Assembly: GCA_965221485.1 (NCBI GenBank)
Contig: OZ244893.1
Location: forward strand, 1,488,001-1,552,000
Source of the DNA: JAJEBT01 sp965221485
GTDB lineage: Bacteria; Pseudomonadota; Alphaproteobacteria; MPNO01; UBA830
DNA: 64,000 nucleotides
Reading direction: 5' to 3'
The notes beneath the pieces are model-generated. The model was given only the letters and a program-made list of their open reading frames with translations, ran no database searches and was not told the DNA's origin. This document shows positions 1-8,648 of the stretch, in pieces. The stretch's first letter is position 1, and every line of letters begins with the position of its first letter. The translations under genes and the position numbers were made by a program.

Positions 1-226
1 ACGACCTTCTGAATCCCCAAACCACAGATCAGCCCTGTGAATTGGCGGGATCTGGCCTGACCGGGGCTCGCCTCCCGGACATGGCGGACAACCAGGTGAT
101 CCGGGTATCGGAGCCAATTCGACGCATCCTGCGCGTCGCGTGGTGTTGCAACCGGAAGCTCGATCCGTGTGATGCCCCGGTGTCCGGGGCAGACGGAAGG
201 AACAAATCTTGAATGGCGGCGTTCAA

Positions 227-302
227 TGGTGGGCGGTGACGGGATCGAACCGCCGACCTACGCGGTGTAAACGCGTCGCTCTCCCAGCTGAGCTAACCGC
301 CC
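227..302 (-). tRNA. tRNA-Val (anticodon UAC)
   Basis: On the minus strand the sequence folds as a 76-nt tRNA with the CCA end encoded. The acceptor stem pairs GGGCGGT with ACCGCCC. The D-arm (TAGCTCAGCTGGGAGAGC) and T-loop (GGTTCGATCCC) are canonical. The seven-base anticodon loop is TTTACAC between the arms ACGCG and CGCGT, so the anticodon is TAC and the tRNA reads GUA valine codons. It stands alone, with a decayed TRAP transporter gene upstream of it on the same strand. Confidence 0.97.
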
Positions 303-309
303 TTCGCGT

Positions 310-315
310 TTTATA
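310..315 (-). promoter_or_regulatory. -10 element of the tRNA-Val promoter
   Basis: TATAAA on the minus strand lies seven bases before the first base of the mature tRNA, as expected for a -10 hexamer of a short-leader tRNA promoter. The hexamer 17 bases further upstream (GTGCAC) is a poor -35 match, so only the -10 half is supported. Confidence 0.4.
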
Positions 316-399
316 TCAGCTTCGGGAATGCTGTGCACATGTCGGCGACGTTCCGCCGCCGCGCCAATGCGTTCGCATGAGTTGCAGGTGACTGCCCGT

Positions 400-805
400 T
401 CAGCCAAAAAGCCGGTCTGGAAGGGCTACGGACAGCTCCGGAATGCAGGTGACAGAGAGAAGAAGCATTGCCATCAGCGCGAGGAAGGGCAGGATCCCCG
501 AATGACCTCGGACACCGGGGCCTTGGCGACACCTGCGAAGGCAAACAGATCCAGTCCGACCGGAGGAGTCAGCCTCGCGATCTCGATGTTGATGACCACA
601 CTGATCGCGTAATGAATCGGATCAATTCCGAATTGGGCAAACAATGGCAAAACGGGAGGAACGGCAATCAGGAGAATGGCCGGACCTTCGAGGACCGTCC
701 CCAGACGCAGAACGATGATGCTCATGAACAGGAAACCGCCACGCCTTGAGGTCGATTTCGGTCACCCATGCCACCAGACGGGCAGGCATCCGCAATTCTG
801 TCAGT
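400..805 (-). pseudogene. TRAP transporter large permease (DctM family), C-terminal remnant
   Basis: A decayed C-terminal piece of a DctM-type TRAP permease. Minus-strand translation gives GIDPIHYAISVVINIEI followed by LTPPVGLDLFAF, the conserved last-helices signature of the family. Near 491-500 one base appears lost: the frame closes soon after EVIRG, but the neighbouring frame continues with LPFLALMAMLLLS to the expected terminus LFG at 400. A second frame break near 727-737 separates an upstream piece containing ARLVAWVTEIDL. Nothing upstream of about 805 resembles the missing N-terminal 300 or so residues. It is non-functional. A GntR regulator next to it is a common partner of TRAP loci. 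Confidence 0.8.
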
Positions 806-820
806 CAGTGACCAAACCGG

Positions 821-1438
821 ATGGCAGCGATGATTCCCAAATACAGCCTGATTGCAATCCAGCTTCTCCAGGAAATTCGCGAGGGTTGCTACCGCGTGGG
901 CGAGCCGTTGCCGACGGAGACCCGGTTGATACGCTCGTATGGTGCAAGCCGCCATACGGCAAGAAGGGCAGTTCAGGTTCTGCGGTCCCGGAAGATCGTT
1001 TCCTCACGACAAGGTCAGGGCTCTTCTGTCATATCCGACGGGCGGGCCCCCGCATTTGTCGAGGAAATCCAGTCCCTGGAAGAGCTGATCGCTTTCGACG
1101 CCGGGACCCGACGCAAACTGCTCGGCACAGAGACCGTCGAAGCAGAAGATGAAATTGCCTCCAAGATGCGATGTCGGCCAGGCCAGCACTTGCTGAAGAT
1201 GTGTTTGCTTCGCTACCGCCCGCCAGATCCCGACAATCCAACGGTTTATGTTGTCGTGTGGATGGACTCGCTGTTTGAGGCTGCTGTTGCAGAATTCGAG
1301 CGCGAACCCCAACGACCCTGCATGCCCGAATTCCACCGGAGATCATCCACAGTTGTCGTTGCAAAAGCTGTGGACAACCCTTTCCATGCCGCACCGGGCC
1401 AATCTCACCCGTCGGATCAGCAACGGCACCGTGGATAA
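821..1438 (+). CDS. GntR-family (HutC-type) regulator with degraded C-terminus
   Basis: The first 70 residues form a GntR winged helix: YSLIAIQLLQEIREG, then LPTETRLIRSYGASRHTARRA and a wing ending in RQGQGSSVI. Residues 80-155 resemble the start of a UTRA ligand domain (ALIAFD-like segment, then the strand LLKMCLLRYRPPD). The UTRA fold stops being recognisable after about residue 170 and the tail is low-complexity, rich in Ser, Pro and His. The protein is 205 aa, against about 240 for the family, so it is probably truncated by a frameshift near 1330. Its target may have been the neighbouring dead TRAP locus. An internal ATG at 830 is an alternative start. Confidence 0.65.
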   Translation: MAAMIPKYSLIAIQLLQEIREGCYRVGEPLPTETRLIRSYGASRHTARRAVQVLRSRKIVSSRQGQGSSVISDGRAPAFVEEIQSLEELIAFDAGTRRKLLGTETVEAEDEIASKMRCRPGQHLLKMCLLRYRPPDPDNPTVYVVVWMDSLFEAAVAEFEREPQRPCMPEFHRRSSTVVVAKAVDNPFHAAPGQSHPSDQQRHRG

Positions 1439-1584
1439 CACCGGGGACAGAATCGGGACAAGTTCAAAAAACTGTCACCGACCCTGAATCGGGCATCGGT
1501 GTTCATTATGGTCAGGCGGTGTTGGACCGGGAGATCAGGTCCGGGGACAACATTGCAGCAAGGATTGCCGTCACCCGGCGGGGC

Positions 1585-3039
1585 TCAATCGAAAACGTCC
1601 GGAAACTTCCGGCGCACCTCGGCTGCCAACTCCGGTGAGGTCATGGCCACTTCCGGAAAATCCTCGATATGCTCGTAGGGAATGCAGGCATCGATAACAA
1701 CCCGACTGTTATACAGTTTGTCGTCGAATACCATCGTGTCCAGTCTGGACGACCAGGTTCGATCCAGGACTGTCATGTCGCGCTTGGGGTCCGAACGGGT
1801 TCCCATCGCCCAGATGACATCGTTGATATCGGTGGGATCGATGTCATCATCGACAACCACAATATAACGACCCACATAGCCGACCGGATTGACCTGGGAC
1901 GCCACCAGCCCGACCTGATTGGCATGGCCGAAATAGCGTTGCTTGATGGCTACGGCCACGAAGGTCCGGCCCGCCCCTGCCTGGTGCACCCACACGCCCT
2001 TTACGTCAGGAATGCCCGCACCTTCGAGAGAATCCAGTAGTCCGGCGGACCGGATGAAACAGCGTTCAAACAGGTGGGAATGCGGCGGTTTCTGGCTGGC
2101 CGCACAGGTCAGGATGGGATTCGTTCGGTAGTAGACCCGTTCAATGTGGATCACCGGCTCTTCCCTGGCCGCCCCGGCGTAGTATCCCGTCCATTCTCCG
2201 AAGGGGCCTTCCAGCGCTGTCTCGTCCGGCGAAACCCAGCCTTCGAGTACCAGTTCCGATCGTGCCGGAAAGGGCAGTCCTGTGACTTCGCCTTCAACGC
2301 AATCAAGAGGCCGTCCCGCCAGTCCGCCCGCCCAGTCCAGTTCCGGGACATGATCGGCGAGCGTGTAGCGCGCTGCGATGTATGTTGCGGGATCGATACC
2401 GACGACAATGACCATGGGGCAGCGTTTGCCGGCATTGAGGTACTTGTCGCGCTGAATACGTCCCTGTTTTCCGTTGGAGATATAGGACGTCGCGATGTTT
2501 CGGCCGTTCACCTGAACCCTGTAAGTGCCGACATTGATTCGCCCGCTGTCGGGATCCCTGGTTATGACACCGCAGGCTGTGCCGATGTACCTCCCGCCAT
2601 CCTTCTCGTGATGGATGGGCACCGGGAATTTCTCGAGATCAACAGCATCGTCGCGATCAATGTTTTCCAGCACAGGCCCATCGGTGACGGTTCGGGGCGG
2701 AATGGGGTTGTACTGCCTGATTCTCTGTCGATAGGCATCGAGCATGGCACGGCGATCACCGGATATTGACGCATCAAGCCCGAGGCCAAGAGCCAGCCTG
2801 AGCGGCGAACCCAGCATGCCATAGAGGCAGCGGAAGCCCGGCGCATAGCCGGGAACCTCGTCGAACAGAAGCAACGGGGAACGGTCCACCTTTTCCCGGT
2901 AGAGGACTTCGGTGACGGCCCCGATCTCGCGGTCCCAGTGGGCCCCGCTCACAGTCCGCAGTTCACCGTTTTCCTCAACCGCGGCAAGAAAATCCCGCAG
3001 ATCTGTCTGAATCTGACGGTTGGAAATCGTTCCGTCCAT
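1585..3039 (-). CDS. UbiD-family prFMN-dependent decarboxylase, His-to-Gln metal-site variant
   Basis: A 484-aa member of the UbiD family, enzymes that decarboxylate (or carboxylate) aromatic or unsaturated acids with prenylated FMN. Conserved positions are visible: Asn169 and Arg174 in NVGTYR, Glu in ELVLEG, and the catalytic pair Glu277/Glu282 in EGPFGEWTGYY. In fungal Fdc1 the cofactor metal is held by Asn168, His191 and Glu233. Here the His position is Gln192 (GKQGRI), while the neighbouring paralogue keeps His. The start at 3039 was chosen because family similarity begins there, although the ribosome site is weak; an upstream in-frame start at 3102 would add 21 unrelated residues. It follows the paralogue at 3180-4688 by 140 bp on the same strand. 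Confidence 0.9.
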   Translation of the reverse strand: MDGTISNRQIQTDLRDFLAAVEENGELRTVSGAHWDREIGAVTEVLYREKVDRSPLLLFDEVPGYAPGFRCLYGMLGSPLRLALGLGLDASISGDRRAMLDAYRQRIRQYNPIPPRTVTDGPVLENIDRDDAVDLEKFPVPIHHEKDGGRYIGTACGVITRDPDSGRINVGTYRVQVNGRNIATSYISNGKQGRIQRDKYLNAGKRCPMVIVVGIDPATYIAARYTLADHVPELDWAGGLAGRPLDCVEGEVTGLPFPARSELVLEGWVSPDETALEGPFGEWTGYYAGAAREEPVIHIERVYYRTNPILTCAASQKPPHSHLFERCFIRSAGLLDSLEGAGIPDVKGVWVHQAGAGRTFVAVAIKQRYFGHANQVGLVASQVNPVGYVGRYIVVVDDDIDPTDINDVIWAMGTRSDPKRDMTVLDRTWSSRLDTMVFDDKLYNSRVVIDACIPYEHIEDFPEVAMTSPELAAEVRRKFPDVFD

Positions 3040-3144
3040 CCCCGAGTTCCGCTGCCATGATTCCGTTTGCAGGGCTGGCACTCTGTCGCCGGCTGCCCAC
3101 AAGCCGTGTCCGACGCTGTTTCTTTCCGGCAGAAGTCAGCCTCC

Positions 3145-3173
3145 CGGCTGCCGGACTGTCCGACAGCCGGGAT
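3145..3173 (-). terminator. Hairpin between the two UbiD genes
   Basis: Eight-base arms CCCGGCTG and CAGCCGGG enclose a 13-base loop, beginning seven bases after the stop of the upstream UbiD gene. No T-run follows, so this may be an mRNA-stabilising or attenuating hairpin rather than a strong intrinsic terminator. It could set different levels for the two paralogues. Confidence 0.4.
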
Positions 3174-3179
3174 GAGGGT

Positions 3180-4688
3180 CTAGTCGCAGAGGTAACCCCA
3201 CTTGTCCCGTGACTCCTTCGCCAGCTCGGGCGACGGAGCGTTGACCGGCGGGAACTGGTCCTTCCAGTGGAACGGCCGGCATGCGTCGATGATCGCCCGG
3301 CTGTTGGTGAGGTTGCCCTTTTCCTTCTCCCACGGAGGAATGCGGGGATCAAGATGTGTCGACCAGGCATTGGTAATGATATCGATGGAACTGGCCGGAT
3401 CGGAACGGGTCAGCATGGCCCAGATCAGCTCCTCCAGATTTGACACATCGATATCCTCGTCGGTCACAATAACGTACTTGCCGGCATAAGCACCGACATG
3501 GCACTGACATGCGATGTGGCCGGCCTGCTTGGCGTGTCCCGGGTAGCGTTGCTTGATCGAAACACCGATCAGCATGCGTGCTGTCCCGACTTCGTGCAGC
3601 CATGCTGCCTCAACATCCGGGACTCCGGCCTTTGCGATGTTCTCCTTGAGCAGCGCCGAGCGCGTTACCGCCCTGTAGCGCGCCAATTCGTCCGGCGGAC
3701 GCTGGGGCGGACAGCCCAGGAGGATGGGATTGTTTCGATGGTAGATCGCCTTGATTTCCATCACGGGCTCTTCGCGCATCAGCGAACCGTAATACCCGGT
3801 CCACTCCCCGAACGGCCCTTCCGGCTTCTTGGCCCGAGGATGCACAAATCCCTCAAGGACAATTTCTGCGTTTGCGGGGAACGGAAGACCCGTATGTTTC
3901 CCTTCGATCATCTTCATGGCTTCACCGCGGAAGCCGCCGACGACATCAAACTCGCACACTCCGGGTGGAACTTCGGAACATCCCATCAGGAAGGTCATCG
4001 GGTCGCCACCGCATACGATCACGGCAGGCATCGGCTCATCGCGCTGCTGATACTTGTCGCGGTGTATCCGGCCATGCTTGCCGGGAGAAATATAGAAACC
4101 GACCTCGTTCCGTGACTGGACCATCACCCGATAGGTACCGATATTGATCCAGCCGGTGTCCGGATCCCTGGTTACGTTGTAGGATCCGGTACCGATGTAA
4201 CGTCCGCCATCTTCCTCATGCCACATCGGCGTGGGGAAAGCCTCGACATCGACATCGTCGCCTTCCATCACATTTTCCATCACCGGACCGTCCTTCACGA
4301 TCTGGTGCGGAATCTGTGCAAGTTCCTCCATATAGTTCTCGCGAAAGGCATCGGTGAGCTCGATCTTGCTCAGGTCCGAGGGAAAACCGAGGGTCATGTT
4401 GGAGCGTTTGCCGGCAAAGAAGTTCACCAGAACGCGAGAACCAGGAAGCGACCCGGGAACGTCCTTGAACACCACGCAAGGCGCCTTTTCGTCGTGCAGC
4501 ACGACCTCGGCCGCCATGCCGATATCGCGCTCCCAGTTGGCCCCCTCCACATACTTCACTTCGCCGAGTTTCTCGGCCTCCTCCAGCCATTCACGCAGAT
4601 CGTCGTACGGTATCCGCAACTCGTTCGCCACGGACGCAACCGGACCTCCGGAGACCTTGCCTATGGCATTTCCCATGTCATCGGCCAT
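3180..4688 (-). CDS. UbiD-family prFMN-dependent decarboxylase
   Basis: A 502-aa UbiD-family protein with a complete set of family residues: Asn182 and Arg187 in NIGTYR, His205 in PGKHGR, Glu275 in AEIVLEG, and Glu290/Glu295 in EGPFGEWTGYY. It is expected to be a soluble reversible decarboxylase of an aromatic acid using prenyl-FMN. No UbiX-type prenyltransferase gene lies in the window, so the cofactor must come from elsewhere. The start is supported by AAGGAA eight bases upstream. It is the first gene of a leftward pair and diverges from the LysR gene at 4883, its likely regulator. Substrate unknown. Confidence 0.93.
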   Translation of the reverse strand: MADDMGNAIGKVSGGPVASVANELRIPYDDLREWLEEAEKLGEVKYVEGANWERDIGMAAEVVLHDEKAPCVVFKDVPGSLPGSRVLVNFFAGKRSNMTLGFPSDLSKIELTDAFRENYMEELAQIPHQIVKDGPVMENVMEGDDVDVEAFPTPMWHEEDGGRYIGTGSYNVTRDPDTGWINIGTYRVMVQSRNEVGFYISPGKHGRIHRDKYQQRDEPMPAVIVCGGDPMTFLMGCSEVPPGVCEFDVVGGFRGEAMKMIEGKHTGLPFPANAEIVLEGFVHPRAKKPEGPFGEWTGYYGSLMREEPVMEIKAIYHRNNPILLGCPPQRPPDELARYRAVTRSALLKENIAKAGVPDVEAAWLHEVGTARMLIGVSIKQRYPGHAKQAGHIACQCHVGAYAGKYVIVTDEDIDVSNLEELIWAMLTRSDPASSIDIITNAWSTHLDPRIPPWEKEKGNLTNSRAIIDACRPFHWKDQFPPVNAPSPELAKESRDKWGYLCD

Positions 4689-4832
4689 CTGTCCTGTTCC
4701 TTCTCGTATTGATATCGGACCGGGCCTCTACGTGCCCGGTTCATGGCTTCTTTCGCCAGCGACCGCGTTTCGCAGTGCCACGTGAAAAGCACACCATGCT
4801 GATCACCTAGCGCAGTGGGGGGTTGGTGACAA

Positions 4833-4849
4833 ATATCTATTCGCGATAT
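4833..4849. promoter_or_regulatory. Candidate LysR operator in the ubiD/lysR divergent promoter
   Basis: ATATC-N7-GATAT is a perfect inverted repeat that contains the T-N11-A pattern preferred by LysR-type regulators. It is 33 bp upstream of the LysR start and about 145 bp upstream of the UbiD start, where autoregulation with divergent activation would need it. The inference rests on position and symmetry only. Confidence 0.5.
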
Positions 4850-4882
4850 GATTGATCACAATTCGAGATCGGTTGCAGACCC

Positions 4883-5806
4883 ATGAATCTGAGACAGCTT
4901 GAGTACTTTGTCCGAATCGCCGAGGCGGGGTCGTTCCGCGGTGCCGCCAAGACCGTCAATGTCGCCCAGTCAGCACTCAGCCGACATGTCCGGGAACTTG
5001 AGGAGGAACTCAGCCTGCGACTGTTTCAGCGGACATCGCGCGGTGTCGTCATGACCGCTGCGGGCGAGCGCCTTTATCAACGTTCCACCGCCATTCTGCA
5101 TGAGCTGGAAACAACGCGAATCGAACTGATGTCGGAGGGAACAACGCCCCGGGGTATGGTCACCATTGGCGCATCGTCCACGACAAGCCGGCTGCTTTAC
5201 GGACGGCTGGTTGAGGCCGCCGAACAGCAACTGCCTCTGGTCACGATGACCATGCTGGAAGGAGCGTCCTATTTTCTTCTGGAGGGGCTGGACACGGGCC
5301 GCATTGACCTGGCCTTGATGGTCAATCCCGAGCCACGCGACAATCTGCACGTCGAGACACTCGTGCGGGAACCTGTCTATCTGATCGGTTCTTCCGATCA
5401 CAAGCCCGATATGCCTCGCGAACCCTGCACCGTCACTGATCTGGCCGGTCTGCCGCTGGTGCTGTTTTCTCGGCCGTCCGGCAGCCGGGCGGCCTGGGAA
5501 GCTGCAGCCGCGCGAAAAGGCGTGTCTCTCCACGTCCGGTTTGAGGCCGCCAGTCCGGATGTGGCCAAGGATCTTGTCGGACGCGGGCTGGGTTACGGAC
5601 TGATGCCACATTCGTCGATCTACCAGGATGTTGAAGCCGGCTCACTCAAGGCCGTTTCCTGTGAGGGTCTTGAGCTGACGCGCACGATCGTTCTTCGCGC
5701 GGACCGGCCCCTGTCACCAGCCATCAAGGCTGTAGTCGCTTTGGTTCGGGATCAGTTCGCAGAGCTTGAGAAAGAGGGCATCTTCGGTCGCCCGCCAGGG
5801 CATTGA
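4883..5806 (+). CDS. LysR-family transcriptional regulator
   Basis: A 307-aa LysR-type regulator. Residues 1-60 are the classic winged helix (MNLRQLEYFVRIAEAGSF, then AQSALSRHVRELEEELSLRL). Residues 90-295 form the periplasmic-binding-like effector domain, with VTIGASSTTSRLL at its start and a VGRGLGYGLMPHS segment near 230-245. It is transcribed away from the two UbiD genes and toward the ThDP enzyme gene, so it probably controls this decarboxylase locus in response to an aromatic or keto-acid effector. A symmetric candidate site lies just upstream. Confidence 0.95.
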   Translation: MNLRQLEYFVRIAEAGSFRGAAKTVNVAQSALSRHVRELEEELSLRLFQRTSRGVVMTAAGERLYQRSTAILHELETTRIELMSEGTTPRGMVTIGASSTTSRLLYGRLVEAAEQQLPLVTMTMLEGASYFLLEGLDTGRIDLALMVNPEPRDNLHVETLVREPVYLIGSSDHKPDMPREPCTVTDLAGLPLVLFSRPSGSRAAWEAAAARKGVSLHVRFEAASPDVAKDLVGRGLGYGLMPHSSIYQDVEAGSLKAVSCEGLELTRTIVLRADRPLSPAIKAVVALVRDQFAELEKEGIFGRPPGH

Positions 5807-6155
5807 CCAGGGCGTCCCTGTTACTGCAATGAGAACGCCGAAGCAGCGCTCATCTGCTCCTGTAGCCGGAAATGTTCGATTCTCGCCGGTCTGCCAACAA
5901 GGTCGGCTGTCCGTTCACGGGCAACACCGCCCGGGATCACCCTGTTGCCCCTCCCGGGTTGCAAGGAGCCCCTGTGCGTCAGACCTGACATTGCCGAAGC
6001 TCGACAGCAAGGGTATGTGTCAGGCTCACTGTTCCCTGTCCGCAACAGATGGGGCCGCATTCCGGACCACAGTGGCGCTGACATAATCAGGCTCTGTCTC
6101 GACAGGATATTCCGGACTGACAGTGACTGGACGTCAAACCGAAAGGGCCAACACC
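5807..6155. other. Intergenic stretch with nested inverted repeats
   Basis: No convincing coding sequence. At 5919-5958 two interleaved repeats occur: GGGCAAC pairs with GTTGCCC, and CCCGGGA (5930-5936) pairs with TCCCGGG (5952-5958). These are mutually exclusive hairpins that could form a terminator or antiterminator between the LysR gene and the ThDP enzyme gene. No poly-T follows. The downstream gene has AAGGG before its start. Confidence 0.35.
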
Positions 6156-7979
6156 ATGGGCACAAACAACGGGACAGGATCCCATCAGGAAATTCCGGTC
6201 AACCTGCCAGCCAACAGGACTGAACCCGAGTTTGTTTCGGACGCAATTGCCGAGCTCCTGGGCCAGATGGAGTTCGATTACGTCTTTCTTCTGCCGGGGG
6301 CGAGCTACCGTGGACTTCACGATTCCCTGGTCAACCATAACCGCAATCATCAGCCCCGGATCATTCTCGCGACCAGCGAATTGTCAGCAGCTTCCATGGC
6401 CCATGGCTATGCCCAGGCCATGGACCGCCCCTCACTCTGTATTTTGCATGACCTGGTCGGTGTCATGAATGGTTCCATGGGGATCTATAACGCCTGGTGT
6501 GACAGGGCTCCGGTTGTTTTTCTCGGCGGATCCGGTCCGCTCGATCCGGACCGGCGCCGGTTCATAGACTGGATTCACTCCGCCTCGACCCAGTCCGATA
6601 TCGTGAAGAAGTGGGTCAAATGGACCGACGAGCCCCCGACGGCCAACACCATGCTCAAGTCGATTGCCCGCGGACGGGCCATTGCGGCTACACCGCCTAC
6701 CGGCCCGGTCTATATTTCCATCGACGGGGATATTCAGGAACAGCCTCTGGAAGGTGACATTGAAACGATTGATCCCGCTCTCCCCCGCTATCAGCCCCCT
6801 GCCGCCATGGCTCCCAATGAAGAGGCGCTTCTCGAAACCGCCCGGCGAATCGCGAACGCCGAGTTTCCGGTTTTCGTGGGTGGCCGGTTCGGGATCTTCG
6901 AGCGGATGCGCCAGCCCCTGATCGATCTGCTGGACATCTCGGGTGCCGGCGCCCTGAATGATCGCGCAGTCTATTGCTGGCCCAGCGATCATCCCCAAAA
7001 TCTTTCAGGCGACCGCGACGCACTACGGGAAGCCGATGTCATCGTATGCCTTGATGTCATCGACGTTAACAACGTAATGGGCACCTATGCCGTCCGCAGA
7101 CGTTCGGATCTGCTGGACCAAAGGGAGAAGCCCCCACCCTGGATCGTGGACCTTTCGCTCAACGCCCTGGACATCAATGCCTGGAGCGGCTTTGGCGGGC
7201 CAACACCTCCGGTTGACCTGCAGATCGTCTGTGAACCGGAATATGGTGTCGAACGTCTGGTTTCGGCTCTTCGCAAGATTGTTGATGACGACGAAACACG
7301 AAACCGGATCGAGTCCCGTCGTGCCGTCATGGCGCGGCGGCACACGGAATTACGCGACGCCCAGAGAAGCGAAGCCCGTCAGGGCTGGGATTCCTCGCCG
7401 ATCAAGGTTGAACGCATGATCCATGAAGTCTACCAGGCTGTAAAGGACAGGGACTGGACCCTGACCGCTGCGAATCATCGCAGCTTCAGCGAGGCTGTAT
7501 GGGACTTTCCCGGCGCCGGTGCTTACCTCGGGGCGGACGGTGGTGGAGGTGTCGGCTACAATGCTTCGGCTGCCATTGGCGCAGCGCTGGCACTGAATGC
7601 CAAGGGCCGCTTCTGTGTCTCCCTCGGAGGAGACGGTGACTACCTCATGGCACCGGGCTGCCTCTGGACCGCGGTGCATTACCGCATCCCGATGTTGCAC
7701 GTCATCAACAACAATTCGACCTGGGGGAACGACGAGGTCCATCAGATCGAGGTCGCCCATAATCGGAAACGCCCGAGGGAAAATGCGTGGATTGGCCAGG
7801 CAATGCGCGATCCGATCATCGATTTTGCGACGGTCGCCCGGGGTTTCGGTGCATGGGCGGAGGGTCCTGTAGACGACCCGGGACAACTGGGTGAAGTCTT
7901 GCGACGCGCTGTGACGGAGGTGGAACGGGGCGGGGTCGCGGTAGTTGACGTGACAACTCGGCTGGGCGGGGTTTCATGA
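6156..7979 (+). CDS. Thiamine-diphosphate-dependent enzyme (acetolactate synthase / benzoylformate decarboxylase superfamily)
   Basis: A 607-aa three-domain ThDP enzyme. The N-terminal PYR domain (25-190) carries the cofactor-activating Glu75 in ATSELSAASMAHGYA. A central domain spans about 215-370. The C-terminal PP domain (410-600) has the ThDP/Mg signature, beginning GGDGDYLMAP and ending in INNNSTW. Members decarboxylate 2-keto acids or form acyloins, and this sequence does not settle which. The start at 6156 has AAGGG in front, in preference to an in-frame site at 6123. It lies beside the UbiD/LysR locus, suggesting a role on an aryl or vinyl keto acid; that is inference only. Confidence 0.88.
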   Translation: MGTNNGTGSHQEIPVNLPANRTEPEFVSDAIAELLGQMEFDYVFLLPGASYRGLHDSLVNHNRNHQPRIILATSELSAASMAHGYAQAMDRPSLCILHDLVGVMNGSMGIYNAWCDRAPVVFLGGSGPLDPDRRRFIDWIHSASTQSDIVKKWVKWTDEPPTANTMLKSIARGRAIAATPPTGPVYISIDGDIQEQPLEGDIETIDPALPRYQPPAAMAPNEEALLETARRIANAEFPVFVGGRFGIFERMRQPLIDLLDISGAGALNDRAVYCWPSDHPQNLSGDRDALREADVIVCLDVIDVNNVMGTYAVRRRSDLLDQREKPPPWIVDLSLNALDINAWSGFGGPTPPVDLQIVCEPEYGVERLVSALRKIVDDDETRNRIESRRAVMARRHTELRDAQRSEARQGWDSSPIKVERMIHEVYQAVKDRDWTLTAANHRSFSEAVWDFPGAGAYLGADGGGGVGYNASAAIGAALALNAKGRFCVSLGGDGDYLMAPGCLWTAVHYRIPMLHVINNNSTWGNDEVHQIEVAHNRKRPRENAWIGQAMRDPIIDFATVARGFGAWAEGPVDDPGQLGEVLRRAVTEVERGGVAVVDVTTRLGGVS

Positions 7980-7982
7980 CCG

Positions 7983-8008
7983 CTGCCCGGGTATTCCACC
8001 CGGGGCAG
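7983..8008 (+). terminator. Hairpin after the ThDP enzyme gene
   Basis: CTGCCCGGGT and ACCCGGGGCAG pair with one bulged G across a five-base loop, starting four bases after the stop codon. No T-tract follows, so strength is uncertain, but its position directly after an isolated gene fits a transcript end. Confidence 0.45.
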
Positions 8009-8303
8009 AGGCCTTGCAATCCAGTTACTTGTCCCTGGTGACGGCAACACCCTTGAGGATGATTTAGGGAGTCCTTATCTGTGGATCCGGTCAGCGGCCG
8101 CCGTTTTTCAGTGTCTTACCCCGTGCCGACCCATTGCGGTCATTGCCATGAAGCATGGTGGCGCCCCGGACTGTTCCCGCACGCCGCCGGACGCATTTCG
8201 CGCCATAAGCACAGACATCCATGGGAATTTTACGGGCGGCTCTTTCGCCCACCTTTGGGAACCGCCCCCACCCGACAGTGTCAATCCTGTTCAGAGTGAC
8301 ACA
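8009..8303. other. Intergenic stretch between convergent genes
   Basis: Open frames here are short, rich in Pro and Ser, and lack plausible ribosome sites or family resemblance. Apart from the hairpin at its left end I see nothing. Confidence 0.4.
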
Positions 8304-8648
8304 TCAGTGTCCGAGCGCATCCCTGACCCGATCATTGAAACCGACAAGAACGGTTTCGTCCTTGACGATGACGGGCCGCTTGATCAGGGTCGGATTCTCC
8401 GTCATCAGGGCTTTCGCCTTATCCTCGTCAACGTCGTTTCGATCGGACTCATCCAGTTTGCGCCATGTCGTACCGCGACGGTTCAGAAGACTCTCCCATC
8501 CTGCCTGCTCAATCCAGTGCGCCAGATCCGTCTCCCGGAGCCCATCCCGCCGAAAATCGTGGAAGCGATGGGCGATCCCCTCACTCCCGAGCCACGAGAG
8601 AGCCTTGCGGCAGCTGTCACAATTTCTTATGCCATGGACCACAATCAT
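8304..8648 (-). CDS. ArsC/Spx/YffB-family thioredoxin-fold protein
   Basis: A 114-aa protein of the ArsC/Spx thioredoxin-like family. It opens with a strand and an active-site loop carrying NCDSCRKA (Cys10, Cys13), then an Asp-rich helix segment and the conserved IKRPVIV strand near residue 90, where the Arg-Pro pair is typical. The family includes arsenate reductases and glutathione-linked proteins of unknown reaction (YffB type); nothing here points to arsenic. Its ATG overlaps the preceding stop (TGATG), so it is translationally coupled as the last gene of the leftward operon beginning near 15.2 kb. Confidence 0.85.
   Translation of the reverse strand: MIVVHGIRNCDSCRKALSWLGSEGIAHRFHDFRRDGLRETDLAHWIEQAGWESLLNRRGTTWRKLDESDRNDVDEDKAKALMTENPTLIKRPVIVKDETVLVGFNDRVRDALGH

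Noticed and set aside
1..226. Possible gene at the left edge
   Set aside because: Frames on both strands are short and of poor composition; nothing recognisable.
227..302. tRNA-Val as the attachment site of an integrated island occupying this window
   Set aside because: The 3' end of the tRNA faces left, out of the window; I saw no integrase and no repeat of the tRNA 3' end to the right.
209..391. A plus-strand open frame across the tRNA
   Set aside because: It is the reverse complement of tRNA-Val read as protein; the cloverleaf explains the sequence.
5930..5958. CCCGGGA/TCCCGGG hairpin as a definite terminator
   Set aside because: No T-run and mutually exclusive partner repeats; left as an uncertain structure in the intergenic note.
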